Below are positions 10,859 through 23,600 of a stretch of 64,000 nucleotides of DNA, one piece after another. The stretch lies in NCBI GenBank assembly GCA_013397795.1, contig VZTJ01003574.1, forward strand, positions 4,043,615-4,107,614, in the 5' to 3' direction. Under the pieces are notes generated by a model. It did not search any database. It was not told the origin of the DNA and saw only the letters and a list, made by a program, of their open reading frames with translations. How positions within the stretch are numbered: position 1 is the stretch's first letter; every line of letters starts with the position of its first letter. A program made the position numbers and the translations under genes. The DNA is from Orthonyx spaldingii (taxonomy: Eukaryota > Chordata > Aves > Passeriformes > Orthonychidae).

Positions 10859-13800
10859 CTGGGGGAGAAAAAAAAAAATGGTCTCGGTATTTGACAGTTT
10901 CTGAATTGCCTTAATGTGAAATTAACATAAACCTGAAGTAAATTCATTTTCAGTTTCAACTTCATACTTTTAAAGGTTTATAACTATGTTTTAAAGGCTT
11001 TTGTTCTGTTACATCAGTGGTGAGATTATTACACTTCAAAACTCACATAAGAGCATTTTCCAGAAGCAGTTCATCAGGAATTAGGTTATCTACGTTTTTA
11101 TGGATGCAACAGTAAAAAAACAATGGTGGTAGAAAAATAGGAGCTGTCATAGATAAATAAAGAGATGCTGTTAACAGCAAATTCAGTTCATTAAAATTCC
11201 CGCCACTGCTAATTTTTATAGAGAGAAATGGAAACAGTGTATTTAGAAAACATTTCCCACTTGATTGAAATATCCCATGAAATCGTCCTTGTTCTGACAT
11301 CATGTGTTAACTGTAACTGGGCAAAGAGAAAGTTCAGTAAGTTGTACGTACCCATGAGTGATTTTCTGAAGCAAGGCTTGTGGTAAGAAAATATACACAG
11401 GTATAAAGGAGTTGAGATTAATCAATCTATTACCCTGCTCAGATGCTAAATTTCATGATTGCTTAGAGCCAGCTTCCCAAAGGAGGTTTTTAGTACAATG
11501 GGAAGAGAAGTAGGAAACCACAGTCCTGGTAAATGACATGGCTGCTCCTCAGCATGTAGAGGAAAATACACCAGACATAACCCTCAGGTACCTGATTAGT
11601 CAGAGCACAGGGATTTAGGGATATGATTGGTCAAGGAGTCCACAAGGCCAAAATCAATATTTACATATTTTTAAAAATTAACTAATTAAATCAACTAAAT
11701 TTTCTTTCTCTTCTCTCTCCCAAATAATTCACTTTTCAGCTAAAGCCAGGCACAGAAATTTTCATCCTGAAAAGACTTTGAGGAATTAGTGAATACAGAT
11801 GGAGCCAAACTGAAATCTGGAGACGGAGACTACTCCACAAATAATGCTGATATTCCAAGACAGATTTGAGCATAACAGGTCTCTTGGTCTTTAATAGCGA
11901 AACCCCAAAGCATGGTTCCAGACACATTCATTGTGTTAGTTTGAATATGGATGTAGATAAAACCTCCAAATCCTTCAACTCTTATCCTTTCATGGTTTTA
12001 AGTAACTAAATATGTGTGCTTGGAATAGAACCCTGGTGTTCCTCCTGAACTGAAGCATTCTCTATAAAATTCTGTGAGTATGCATGAAATGTCAATTGCC
12101 TGAGATGGATTCAGATAAAAATATTCAAATATTTTGGACTTATATTGCATTGTTATGGCATGCAAAAATATCTGTAGAGCCACTGTAAAGTCTCATCATA
12201 TGTGTGTTATGTAAATAGTGGGAAACATTAATGTGTAATGTAACTAATTTTTCTTCATGTGATTCAGACGAGTAATTTTAGGGAAATACAAACACAGAAA
12301 AGAACATAGTACTTGGGCTTCCTTTAAAGCTTGTTGCTAAAATGCATTTGTGAGTTCCATGTCACTTCATTTAAATAATCTGTACAGTGTTCAGAAAGAT
12401 GGAAGGGCATCACTGAGCTTCTAGACATCAGTGTTTTTTGAAATAAATGACAAAAATAATTTGCGCTGCTGGCAGAATAATTAAGATGCTCTGATATGTT
12501 TATCTTGGATCGTTACATTCTTCTGCACAGAGAAGTCAACCCCTGCTGAATTTCCAGCATAATAGAACTAAAGCCCTGTGATAAAGTAATATTTTACCTA
12601 TTCAAGATGTTAAGAATTTGTTGCTGAGAGGAGTTTAGCCTTTTGTCTTTTCTAAAAGGTTGCTTAAAGTAGTGAATTTACCTCAGCCAAAGACTGCTCC
12701 AGTTCTAATTGTGTCCCTGCACGGCCAGTATGGTTTTCCAGCTGGCCTGCAGAGTTCTGACCCCTGCAAAAAGCAGTCCATCCACAGTCACAGGCCACAT
12801 GGAGCATCTCCACATCTCCTGTGCTGCAACGGGCTCCACACCGCTTTGGTACAGAAACAGGTAATCAGTAGTTTGGTCACACGCAAGCATCAAAGCCTGA
12901 TTTAGAAAAAAGAAAATTGCCCTGCTGTTCCAAATTCTCAGTCTGAACATACCTCCTGGGAGAAATAAATTAATTTCTTTTTATACTTACTTCCTTTAGA
13001 ATTAAATCATGTTATCTTTTCCACAGCATAACTCATGAATATATTTAGAAGCAGTTGTGACCAAAATAATGAGAGTACTATTTATAAATATCACTTTTCC
13101 CTATGTGATGCCATTACACATTTCTGTCAGGAAATTGCCAATGAATTGAGTACTTCTTCTGGTTAACAACAAATTAGGAAGTGATACTAGGTATTCTTAA
13201 AATATTAAAGAACTACTAAGCGATGATTGATAGAAAAACCAGAATCCCGAGTTCTCTAAAGTTTAATCAGTACTGATATCTCTCTTGATGCTTGCCATCA
13301 TGCAACAGCTAAAAGGTTTTTAAACAGTAGGTTGGTTTCTAGCAAAAATATATTGGTAGAATTAAAAGATGGGTATGTGCACAAGTACACTTGTTTTATA
13401 TCTAGAAATGGCCATATATGCATACACACACCACAGAAGACACCTGTACCTGCTGCGTGGTTGTGTGTGCATCCTTGCCCTTTCTCTGTGCTCCAATAGG
13501 AAGCCCCTCTCTGATAAAAACAGTTATATTCTGACCTATGCATAAGAATATAGTTTAATGTGTTTATTTGAGGAAGTCACCTACAGTGTGGGGTAAGTTT
13601 TTAAGCCATAGACATGAAGATCAGTTAGATGCTGGTTAAATGTTCTCATGGACACTATATGTCATGAGAAAAATTCCTTACCTCTGTATAGAAAACTCTC
13701 CAGCCACAGTTTCAGGCCAAAGACATTACAATTGCATTGCCAGGGATTATCTTTGAAGAGAACCACTTTCAGGTTTGGAAGTGACTCCAGCAGAATTCTT

Positions 13801-15709
13801 TCCATTTTCTGAAGTTTGTTATGCTTCACAGAGAGCAACGTTATATTCCCTGTGCTGTTTCCAAATGTCTCAGGCAAACGAATAATGCTGTTGGACGACA
13901 AGTCCAGTTCTTTTAGGTGTGGGAGGAAACTGAAAGTCTTGTTTTCTATGTAATGAATCAGATTTCTGGTTAGGTTTAAAACCTGTAGGTACCGTAGTTT
14001 TTGAAAAGCACCAGGTGCCACACTTGAGAGAGAATTATTAGACAAGTCTAAGATTTTGAGTAACGGCGTTGCAGCGAATGCATTTTGGTTGATTCTCCAG
14101 ATACGGTTATTCTGCAACTGCAGTATCTGAATTTCAGGAGGTAAATGGGCAGGAATTTCAGTAAAGCCTCTGTTCTTGCAGTCTGCAGTCTTTGAAGCTG
14201 TGTGGCAGAGGCATTTGTCGGGGCAGCCATGAGCTGTGTGTGCTAACGAGATGACACTCCAAACCAAAAGACAGTTACCTGTATCACAAGTGGAAGAAAA
14301 TTTAAAATTAATTTAGAATGTTTGTCTTTTGACAATATTCAGGCCATAATCACAGTCAGGAGGTATATAATTCCATGATAACCATTCTCAGAGTGTGTTT
14401 ATTTTATAACACATTAGTAAATTACAGAAAGTTTTGAAGTACTTCTATAATGCAGAATGGAGACAGTGCTACCATGATCTTAAAATGAAGTACTTCCCAT
14501 GCCTTTATCTTAAGTATGAATGGTTTTCAAGAGGATTTGCCATCAGCAGAGCAGTGATGTTTGAAGGGAATGTGACAGGTTCTAAAATTGTTAAATTGAA
14601 ACATCCCTCTTTCTGTGGTAGTAACAACTTTAAGACATCTTGTGTCAGCAGAATTACAAGCAGAACTTCTATTTTTCATTGGTTTTACTTATGTTACTGC
14701 CTAGGAGAACTGAGTCAGTGTACCATCAAAAGAATTATAAGCTTCAGAGACATAGCTATAAAAGCTATGAGCAGTACTTTTCCAGCAATCCAGATTCTGT
14801 AAGTTTCTGCCTTAAAATATCTGTTTATGCTTTTTGCTTTAATTCCCTTCTCTGAATGCCAACTGTACTTCCCACAGACACAGGTTCCTACACAATCAAG
14901 AGACATTTGTCAACAAGCTTCTAAAAACATACATTGGTTGACAGGAGTACTTAGTAATGTATAGTATTTATAATTATCTGCTGCTCCCTGATGCTCAGGT
15001 GGTTTTAACTGAAAAAAAGGTAGCTTTTACCTCTTATGTCTTATTAATGATCTTACCTTTGAAAACAAGGTACTACCTCAAGCTGTGCTTATATGCATAT
15101 AAAGAAATTTTAAGAAAAAATTGGATGGTGTTGAATAATTAGATTTTCCTTGACTAAGGAAAGTCAGAATGATGAATCCTCTTGTAACACTTTTTTTGAG
15201 ATGCTTCAAATAATTTTTATTATTTACTATTTCAAAATGCAAAACATTTTAGTTAGTTGCTACTTGGAACCTTTTGAAAATGAAGTACTTGCTGTTTATT
15301 GACTTACAGAGATCAAATGTGAATTACTAACAGGGAATACCATATTGATGGAATAAGGTATGATTATAATACGATAAATGCATAAATGAAAGTTGTATTT
15401 TGAGACTACAGTCTAAGGCACAAGCTAAGCATTAATTTTCATTCAAAAATGAAGTATTTATACTAAAATTATACATAATCTTCTGCAATACTGAATTTTG
15501 CATCAGAGAATTCACTTGAAAGAATCCAGCATTCCTGCAAGCAAGGGGAGCAATTTCAGTTCATTACACTGTTCTGCAACAGTTGACTTCAGAATCTGAG
15601 ACACAGCTTCCAGTGTAGAGGTAAAATAAACACTTGCTTGGCAAGGAAATGCTTCTCAAACAGAAAAATGGCATTATTAATCTGAATGCTTCAGTATCTC
15701 ACCTTTCAT
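10425..15709 (-). CDS. LRTM1: LRTM1, leucine-rich repeat and transmembrane domain protein 1 (complete CDS)
   Basis: The CDS joins 15709-15703, 14278-13682 and 10858-10425 on the - strand: 1038 nt, 345 residues plus TGA. In order it has a signal peptide (1 to about 20, MKGNCLLVWSVISLAHTAHG), an LRRNT cap with cysteines 21, 25, 27 and 36, about five leucine-rich repeats with LxxLxLxxN spacing (about 50-170), an LRRCT cap (NPWQCNCN to ELFGACPL), a His/Gly-rich juxtamembrane stretch, one transmembrane helix (about 287-311) and a short cytoplasmic tail ending ESSLA. Several N-glycosylation sequons (NLT, NKT, NST, NIT) are present. The length equals the 345 residues I recall for human LRTM1, and the MKG start and splice points agree. 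It is a type I cell-surface protein of the LRRTM-like class. Its position inside a CACNA2D3 intron in antisense supports the identification. Confidence 0.95.
10859..13681 (-). other. LRTM1: LRTM1 intron 2
   Basis: A 2,823-nt intron with gtaagg donor and cccccag acceptor. No repeat or exon-like stretch is recognised in it. It also lies within the host CACNA2D3 intron on the other strand. Confidence 0.9.
13682..14278 (-). CDS. LRTM1: LRTM1 coding exon 2 (signal peptide, LRRNT, LRRs, start of LRRCT)
   Basis: The acceptor on the - strand is gtgatacag before GTAACTG, and the donor is TACAGAG followed by gtaagg. The 597 nt encode residues 3-202. Visible parts are the signal peptide remainder, CPDKCLCH, a series of LRRs (ILQLQNNRI, ILDLSNNSL, VLNLTRNLI, ELDLSSNSI, LLSVKHNKL, VVLFKDNPW), and the first LRRCT cysteines in WQCNCNVFGLKLWLE. 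Reading past the donor adds the spurious tail KEFFS. Confidence 0.96.
14279..15702 (-). other. LRTM1: LRTM1 intron 1
   Basis: A 1,424-nt intron with gtgaga donor and gatacag acceptor, splitting codon 3. Nothing else is recognised inside. Confidence 0.85.
15703..15709 (-). CDS. LRTM1: LRTM1 coding exon 1 (7 nt of CDS: ATG AAA G)
   Basis: Read on the - strand, ATGAAAG is followed at once by a gtgaga donor. The single G joins the GT that begins exon 2 to make glycine 3, giving MKG as I remember for mammalian LRTM1. I chose this start because exon 2 alone has no ATG before the signal-peptide codons, and because frame, donor and the MKG residues agree. The 5' UTR would continue above 15709; its extent is not visible. 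Confidence 0.85.
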
Positions 15710-16110
15710 TCTGCTTTGCTTGTTCTTCCCTGGCAGATGGTTCAGTCCAGATTTCTGATGTAGAACAGTAACAGACACTGTTTTGATTCCCACTTCAAAT
15801 CTGTAATGTGCTCATCCAGTATCCTTTTCTGAGGTTTCTTTAGGTGGTACCTCTCACTTGTGTAGAAGGACGACTATTTCTACTCAGTTATTCTATCAGC
15901 CTTTGGTTTTTTTTCTTAATCACAATCTTCTCCCCTCTCCCCCCTTTATGGCTCTCAGACTTACTCTGCCTCTTAATCACTCAACAAGCCATGCAAACAT
16001 TGTCTGTCCAACTCTGACTGGACAGATGTAACGTACGAATAATGACCTGATAGCGTTGCCTCTTCAATTTATTTAATCTCCATCAAAAGCAAGGTACAAA
16101 AATAAAGCTG

Positions 16111-16123
16111 CCTTTTTTATATC
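16111..16123 (-). promoter_or_regulatory. Weak TATA-like element upstream of LRTM1
   Basis: GATATAAAAAAGG reads on the - strand about 400 bp upstream of the LRTM1 ATG. It resembles a TATA box, but AT-rich intronic DNA produces such matches often, and no initiator or CpG island accompanies it. It is recorded only as a candidate. Confidence 0.15.
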
Positions 16124-16486
16124 CACTATGGTTTCTGAATTCTGGTGGATGATTAGCCGGGCTGTGTCAATTTTTGCAAGATCTGAACATGGATTTTGAT
16201 TATCCTGGGCTGTGACTGCAGGCAGTGGAGTGTATAATATCACTACAAATAGTCCTGTGAGTTGATGACATGGTTTTGACAGTGCCCTTGTTTGCTCTTT
16301 TAAGCTTATTCATCTGACATCCATTAGTTGTGCTGACAGGATTTTATTGCATGGGAATACAGGACTAGTGGCTCCTTCCATAAAAATAGCACACATCCTG
16401 GTACAGTCACCATGAATATTGAACAAATTAATTTATCTTCAAAGATATTGCAAAGATGTAGCAGATGACACTAAAATTGTACTTCA

Positions 16487-16500
16487 TGTGTGTGTGTGTG
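16487..16500 (+). repeat. (TG)7 dinucleotide
   Basis: A short TG microsatellite. Confidence 0.85.
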
Positions 16501-16849
16501 GTGCCTTGAGCTGTTTCTTTGTTATTTCTTCAGTAAAACTCATACTGTGCCATCTACACCAATAAAAGGATTAATGGCTTGTGACTGTGAAGGAACTCAA
16601 AGGTGTTGAAAGGAATGAGAGATCTGGTGTACAATTGAGTCTTTCCAGGCCATGGGATCACTCCATCTGTGAGCTGTCCTATGGAGAGGGAAGTTGTGCA
16701 ACCAAAACCTTTCAGACCTATAACACAGCTTTCTTGGGTACAAATTCTGCTTGTAGGTGTGTTTGAAAAAATCACATAAAGCTCACTTTCTAGGTCAAAA
16801 TTTATATGCTATAGGCAATGTTCTAGAATGAGTACTAGAAAAATCAGAT

Positions 16850-17070
16850 CATAAGGTCCAAACTGCTGTTGAAAGCAGGGTCTTCACCAGAGCTTATCCA
16901 GGGCCCTGCCAAGTTGAGACTTTGATATTTCCACTAACAGAGATTCCATCACTTCTCTTGGCAACCTGCTCCAACCTGTTACTATCCTCAGAATCAATAA
17001 TTTTGTCTTGTGTCCCTCACCTGTTGTCCTGTCAATATGAATCCTTGTGAAGAGAGTAACCTCACCTTCC
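16850..17070 (-). mobile_element. CR1-like LINE fragment
   Basis: The + strand contains 'gagattccatcacttctctt', 'ggcaacctgctccaacctgt' and later 'cttgtgtccctcacctgttg' and 'aatccttgtgaagagagta', matching the reverse complement of the CR1 3' region upstream of its terminal tail. No intact ORF is present. Confidence 0.7.
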
Positions 17071-20000
17071 CCTTTTGGTTTCCAAAAGTCTGTGCTGAGC
17101 TCTCTGCCCCCCTGGCTCACAGGGGAGAGCTGTGCCTGCCAGTGCCCTGTGCTTCACTCAGTTGTTTCTGACACCAGTCTAGACGCCCAAAGGAACAGTG
17201 GATACTTGTGAACAGTGAGGGAGAACGTAGGAAAACTGTCATTCTGTAAAGTAAGCATGATTGTTCATCTTGAGCATCCCAGGATTACAGCTGTGGGTGG
17301 CAGACCTTCCTACCCCTGACATTCTTGATGGATGACACATTGTCCTGATATGGGGTAAAGCCTGGGATTTAGTGTAGAGGAGTACTACAGATGGAGATAA
17401 CCTGCTGCCATCGTCATCCTGGCTTTACATAAAAGGGGAGAGAAGCTTAAAGATCAACTGCACTGTACTTTAAGTTACTGTCAGGTTAATGCAAAAAGCT
17501 TTTATAACTGTGCATGGTACATTTATTTGCTACTCCTATGACCCATCTTAAATAATACCTGTGAATTGTTTTAGTGAAGACACAACTAAATGTAGAAAGG
17601 GCTGTTATAAAATGGCATCTGAGAAGTCGTAGCCTTGTTAGCTATGGATACTCCTTCAAAGAATGAAGTTAGGTCAGGTCCTTTTTGCTTGAGACGACAT
17701 CCTTCTCCCTTTGCAATAACTCATCCCTCGTATCAGTCTCTTTTCATGACTTTTGATTATGTTGCAGGAGGTAACAGCTTTTATATTACTGTTTTGTTGT
17801 GTGATAAGGTGCTTTTAAATTCTTTTTGGTATCTAAAATTTTATTATGAGTTATCGATTCAAAGGGGTTTCTTTTTTAAGTTATTTTTCCATCTTAACTA
17901 ATATTTGCTGACCAGTGGGTATACAAGCTCCCACTGCAGTTTATTTCATGTAAGAGTGAGCCTAAAGAGTGTCTCTTAAGTGCCTCTCCTATTTTAGGTA
18001 AGTCTTTGCAACTATAATTGTATTATTTTTAGTATGCACCGTATTACAGAGATGTTCACAGCACAAGGTCACCGAAAGTTAAGCGCTGTGGGAGGTCCAG
18101 CTCCAGCAATAATGCAGAGGTTGTTTTATTTACTCGGAATCACGGTATAAGAAGTTATTACTTTTTAAAAAATCTTCATGCTGGGTTCAGGTTTGGAAAC
18201 ATATGATTAAATCTGTCGATTTGCTTTTCATGTAGGTGTGGTTATTTTTTCCTTATATTGAGAACTCTGAATGAGCATGTTTTGTAAACAGAAGTTTCCC
18301 CAACCTATAATCCACATCCTATTCCCATTTATTAGGAATGATACTTTGGTTGTGACAGAGAAGTCTGATGTGGTGAAAATTATAGTTGTGTCACAGGTAG
18401 AGATTTGCCAGAAACAGGATAACCATGAAAGCTACTCTACTTCTGGCCTTTTGAACCACCAGCAGGATTCCTTTCAGTTGTCTGATGTGGTGCAGCAACT
18501 GTTATTGCAGCCTCTGAAATTAGCCTGTGCCTTGTTGTAGCAAGGTATGTTTCCCATTGCAAAGAGCAAGAGAGCCCCATGAACTAATATCTGATCCCTG
18601 TTGGCTCGGGGGGGCAGTTCTGGCTTTGCTTTGCCAGCAAACTCTTTGTTGCAGCAATTACTGCCATCTGCTTTAAAGGGGCTGTATGTGTAAGAATCAT
18701 CTCTTTTACAGAAGAACATTGTGCTAATTAAACTCTAGCAGAAAGGAAACAATTTAAATATTTCAAATATTTAAAAGCTACAGGATTTGGATTCCACTGC
18801 ACTGTATATTGAGTCCAGGCAGACATGATTATATTAAAAAATGTTCCCAAGACCACAGCAGACAATTCCTATACATACCCTTTATTAGATTTATTTTCCT
18901 TATGCTTTTGAGTGGGAAGGAATTAAAACTGAGATACTTTCAGGGAAATGGCATGTGCTTTCTCTTTACTAATCTCTCTCCAGACTGGTAAAAACAGCTA
19001 AGCTCTTGCTGAAGACGCTAAATGAAACTTTAGGCAATGCACTCTCCTCTTCGTTTTGGTTCAGGACAAAGAAAAAAATTAACATTTGTTGGTGAAACAG
19101 CTCACACCTCTATTGTTACAATTCTTCCCCTTTAACTGGCACTTAAAAAAATACAGTAGTGCATGATGGAGAAAGGTGGTGCCCTTTGCCACGAGTCAGA
19201 ATGCTGTGCAAGTAAAGGTGACAGGGCAAAGGAAACCTGAGGGTCCCTCACGCTTTTCTTTCTACAAGGACAATCCTTGTACTCTGAGAGCTCAGGACTC
19301 TCTCAAATTTTTCCTGGCAGGGTATTTGGTTTTCAAATGTTTACAAAACTTAGAGGAAGGCCCTGGATCCTACTTCTGTCTGCTTTTCACAATAGAAGTA
19401 TAAGCCAATGGATCAAACTAAATTTGGCTTGAGGAAGATTTATACCTTAGAAAGCTGGCCATATTTTCCAGAGGGGTGGGCTTATGGATTTCTTCAGATA
19501 TCCTTTGCTTAGATAGGGTAAGAGGGGAATAATATCAGCTACAATTTAATAATATCAAATGCTGGTTATGACACACAATAAGGAGACACCGTGATTTTTA
19601 TAAATTTCTTTATGTCTGAGTTGTTAAGAATTATTTGATGCTGTCCCTTTCAGGTGGGAAGAAATGTTGTGCAGTTCTAGAAACAAGAAACCAGGCAGAA
19701 AGCTGTGATTTTGTACAGGGAAAGAGCCCAGATTCCTTCTTTCCAGTGGCTTGTTTTGCCTTACTTAGATACATCTGGTACTTGTTTATACAGTGTGTAA
19801 TTAATCTATGAAATGCATTGTTGGAAGTTATCCTTGGGCCAGAAGATTAGTAGGATTCATATATAATCTGGAGCCATAGTTACCTCATGGGGCAAAAAAA
19901 AATAATTTAGAAGGGATATAAACTTTCACTCTTACGGGCTTTAATCAACCACTAATGACACAACTTATGGAGAAAAACCTTTCCCTGTGGGCAGTTTTTT

Positions 20001-20366
20001 TTCCATAATTATTATTTATGGGAATTTTTACACCTTCCTCTGACACCTCTAGAAGAGGCTGTGCATGAGATGTAATAGTGGACGAGATGAACTGGAACAT
20101 GCTGTGTTCCAGGTGGAGATTTGCCATGGGGGAAGGGATGGATGGCAGCCTGGCAGTGGCAGGAGGCTGCGGCCTGGGGAGCTGTGAGCTGCTGTGTCCT
20201 GGGCACCACGGCTCAGCCAGGCTCAGCACCTCCTCTGTTTAGCTCAGAACTCCCTTCTGCCCCACACCACAGTTCTGATCTGCACTGAGAAACTCTTTCA
20301 ATATTCATATCCAGGTCTTTGCTCACCAGGTCTGTGTTCATCATCTATAAACAACTGTTTGGGTCA

Positions 20367-20404
20367 TTCCCTTCCCTTCCCTTCCCTTCCCTTCCCTTCC
20401 CTTC
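20367..20404 (+). repeat. (TTCCC)n pentanucleotide microsatellite, left side of gap
   Basis: About seven and a half perfect units of TTCCC run straight into the gap. It is homopyrimidine on the + strand. Confidence 0.95.
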
Positions 20405-20643
20405 NNNNNNNNNNNNNNNNNNNNNNNNNNNNNNNNNNNNNNNNNNNNNNNNNNNNNNNNNNNNNNNNNNNNNNNNNNNNNNNNNNNNNNNNNNNNNNNN
20501 NNNNNNNNNNNNNNNNNNNNNNNNNNNNNNNNNNNNNNNNNNNNNNNNNNNNNNNNNNNNNNNNNNNNNNNNNNNNNNNNNNNNNNNNNNNNNNNNNNNN
20601 NNNNNNNNNNNNNNNNNNNNNNNNNNNNNNNNNNNNNNNNNNN
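20405..20643. other. Assembly gap (239 N) inside a pentanucleotide repeat
   Basis: N run between a (TTCCC)n array and a (CCCTG)n array. The true length is unknown; any apparent open frames across it are artefacts. Confidence 0.98.
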
Positions 20644-20682
20644 CCCTGCCCTGCCCTGCCCTGCCCTGCCCTGCCCTGCCCT
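20644..20682 (+). repeat. (CCCTG)n pentanucleotide microsatellite, right side of gap
   Basis: Nearly eight perfect units of CCCTG emerge from the gap and end in ctcccc. The unit differs from the left array by one base (CCCTT to CCCTG). Confidence 0.95.
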
Positions 20683-23600
20683 CCCCAGTGATGCAAGACT
20701 TTCAACCCACTAGATAGTGCACTCAGCAATTTGTTGTGATATAATTCTGGTATAATGCCGTCAGAGGTTTGCCTTGTACCCTTTTCCCCATAACTAAATA
20801 GGAAGAAATATATGAAGGTGAGAAGGGCTTCGTTGGAAAATGGTGAAACAGCAGCCTTACAGCGTGCTTTGGTGGGTAGAAAAATTACCAGGATGGATGC
20901 AAGGCCTTCAGAATGAGGAGAGGCACAGGGAATGAAGATGCTGGGTCTCTTTACCTTAATTGCGAGTTAGATGAAGTTGCAGCAAGGGGCAGATTAAGTG
21001 TCAGCAGAGTATTTGTTCCATCACAAATGGCAGCAGGGGGTGCAGATTCAATTTTCAATAATTTCCTGGCTAATGTCAGCCACCTGTTATACATGCTGAG
21101 CATCCACAGACAGAATGTATCTCCAGTAAGAGTAAATTAATGAACTCACTGTGCCATTACTGCAAATAGAAACAATTATTGCTTCACATCAAGCTAAGAG
21201 AAATGAAAGAAATAAAACAGGTAAGAAAAAATACACGCAAAAATGAGGACAGGTGTATACTGTGTTTTATCTTGACATTTTAGATGCTTTTTGTCTGAAC
21301 TTAAACATGTTAAAATTGAGACCACTCACTATTTTTCTAGCTTATTCTTCATCAAAGTTATTTTCTAAGCTTTTACTTAGTGGTTTTGTTTCCTTTTTAT
21401 ATTTAATGAGAATTTCTGTTCACGGTCACAACTCACCCTGGACTCAAACTTAAGACCAGAATATAAATCTCCAGTGCATTCTGAGTGGTTGATTTACAAG
21501 GGCAGCTCTTGTAAGAATTGGAAGGATTTTTTTGAACAACATCTGTAAAAAGGTTTTGAAATGTTCACGGTGTATGAAGAAATATTTTAAAGTGCAGTAA
21601 ATGTTTCTTAAACTGCTGCTCACCAATTGTGCTACAAAGTACAACTCATACTTCATTGATTCCTTTTGTGCTTTTAAGGCAAATTGTAGTAGTTCAGTAA
21701 AACTCACTGTTAAATGCTGGGAATCCTGTGTTTATGGGCTCAAAAGGACTCTTTCTCTTTGCCCTTGTAGTCACTTGAACACAGAAACTTGCAGAAGCAG
21801 GGATGACATTTGCTGCAGTAACAAGTCAAATAGTTAAACCTCGGTAATTCTTGCAACGTTTTGAAAATTATCCACAAGAGGCTTTGTTGGCTTCCCCCCC
21901 CCCCATTAATTTAGAAAGGTACTAAATAACCTGACACTAAAATTATGCAGCTGATAAACGTTAAATGCATAATTTTTGTGGACTTAAACACCACTAGAGA
22001 TGTAAGTATTCCATTGGCTCGGGACCAAAGTGCTCAGTAGCTTTGGATTCAAGCTGGGATGGGACATTTCCCTTCCAGGATGTTTTGCTGCAAGAGAAAA
22101 GGCAACTGTAACTCCTGAAAGGATCGCAGTTGTCTTGCAGCAGGTGAAGTGTGAAGGACCAGCTCCACTAAAATCTGCGTGTTCCCAGCCTGTGCCCCCT
22201 CCAACCCTGGTGTGCAGCAGCTGCAACCAGCAGAGCTCTGAGCAGGGTCGATGAACGGGGCCCGGAATGTCGCTGTTTGTTCCTTACGGGATCATCTCAC
22301 AAGCGGAGCAGGGATATTGTAAATTTTCCCATACGGCTCCAGTGAACAAGAACGAGCCAGACACCTTTACCTGCTGCCACTGTTCTCCGTTTCAACAGCA
22401 GATAAGTTTTACAAGGCAGTGCACAGTCTGCTGCTTTTCCAGCTTCCTTGTGCTCTCTGGGTTTCTGTGTCACCCCCACTGCTTGAACTGCTGCAGCTGC
22501 AGGCACCACCGGTCCTCTGGCAACATCCTAGAGATCCCAGAGCACGCTGTTATCCTTTTCTCACCCTCCGCTTTTTAATCTGTCAGCAGGTTTTAAACAC
22601 CAAGGATGTTTTTAAAATACCATTTTCCTCCACAGAATGTTTTCAATGAAGTAACAGGGTAAGTCAGGTATACAGATAGACTTCTCATCCCTCAAGCTGA
22701 GTTCGTTCTGCTGTTTTCAGGCATGATAAATACCTGGGAAACAGTATACAGGATAATGGTGCTTCTGTTTAGAATTTGCAAAATAGGCCACTGAGAGAAC
22801 TTTTGTTTAAAAAATAAAAAGAAAATACTCTTTCAGAGGGCATTTTATTAATGAGAATTACAATACTGGAAAATCTGCTATAGATTAGTGAAGAACAGTA
22901 ACAGTGTATCCAAATGGAACTGGTTGGATAATTAAATTCATTTAATAGGTACTGAAATTTAAACCCCTTGATCCCTCTGACGTAAACATAACTCTTAAAA
23001 GTCATGGAACTTGATTCTAAAAGTGTAATGTGAGAGAGAAACACTGGGATGATGATTACGGATTTCAGATACCCTGGGAGGAAATGTATTCAAGAGTTAA
23101 ACAACAGGCATTCAAATAAAGAAAGAAAAGAAAGAGAAAAAGAACAACCTCCAAAAGTGTAGCTATGAAGTTTAAAAAGAAGCTTTAATAAAACCCTGTT
23201 TATGTAGGTGTGCAGCTTGTATGAGCAGTATTGAAGCAACATGACTGGGATAGCCAAGTGACAAGTACAGGACACTAAAGATTGAAATCATTATGGAACA
23301 TCATGTTTTCACTATTCTTACACTGTTTTTACCTGTTTCTGTGTTATCTTGCCTGTGTTGGCTATATGTTCTTCTGTTTTGGTTTCCTATTTTCATTCTG
23401 AGAATCCCCAAGGATCCTCATTCTATGGTTTCTCCTCTCATTAATAGATTTTTTTTTTCAATATTGATTACAATTTATAAAGCATGTGCAGTGTATAATT
23501 GTCTTTTCTTGAGTTGGTGAAAAGGAAAATTAATATCTGAGTTTTAACACATCTTTTAGGAGGATCATACCAAATGGCTGACTGGCTGTCTCCTAAGTAA

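Noticed and set aside
22267..22578. 103-codon frame with several CxxC-like cysteine clusters, in a moderately GC-rich stretch
   Set aside because: The cysteine spacing fits no zinc-binding family I know, the frame has no splice partner, and the region could equally be noncoding. Conservation would be needed to revive it.
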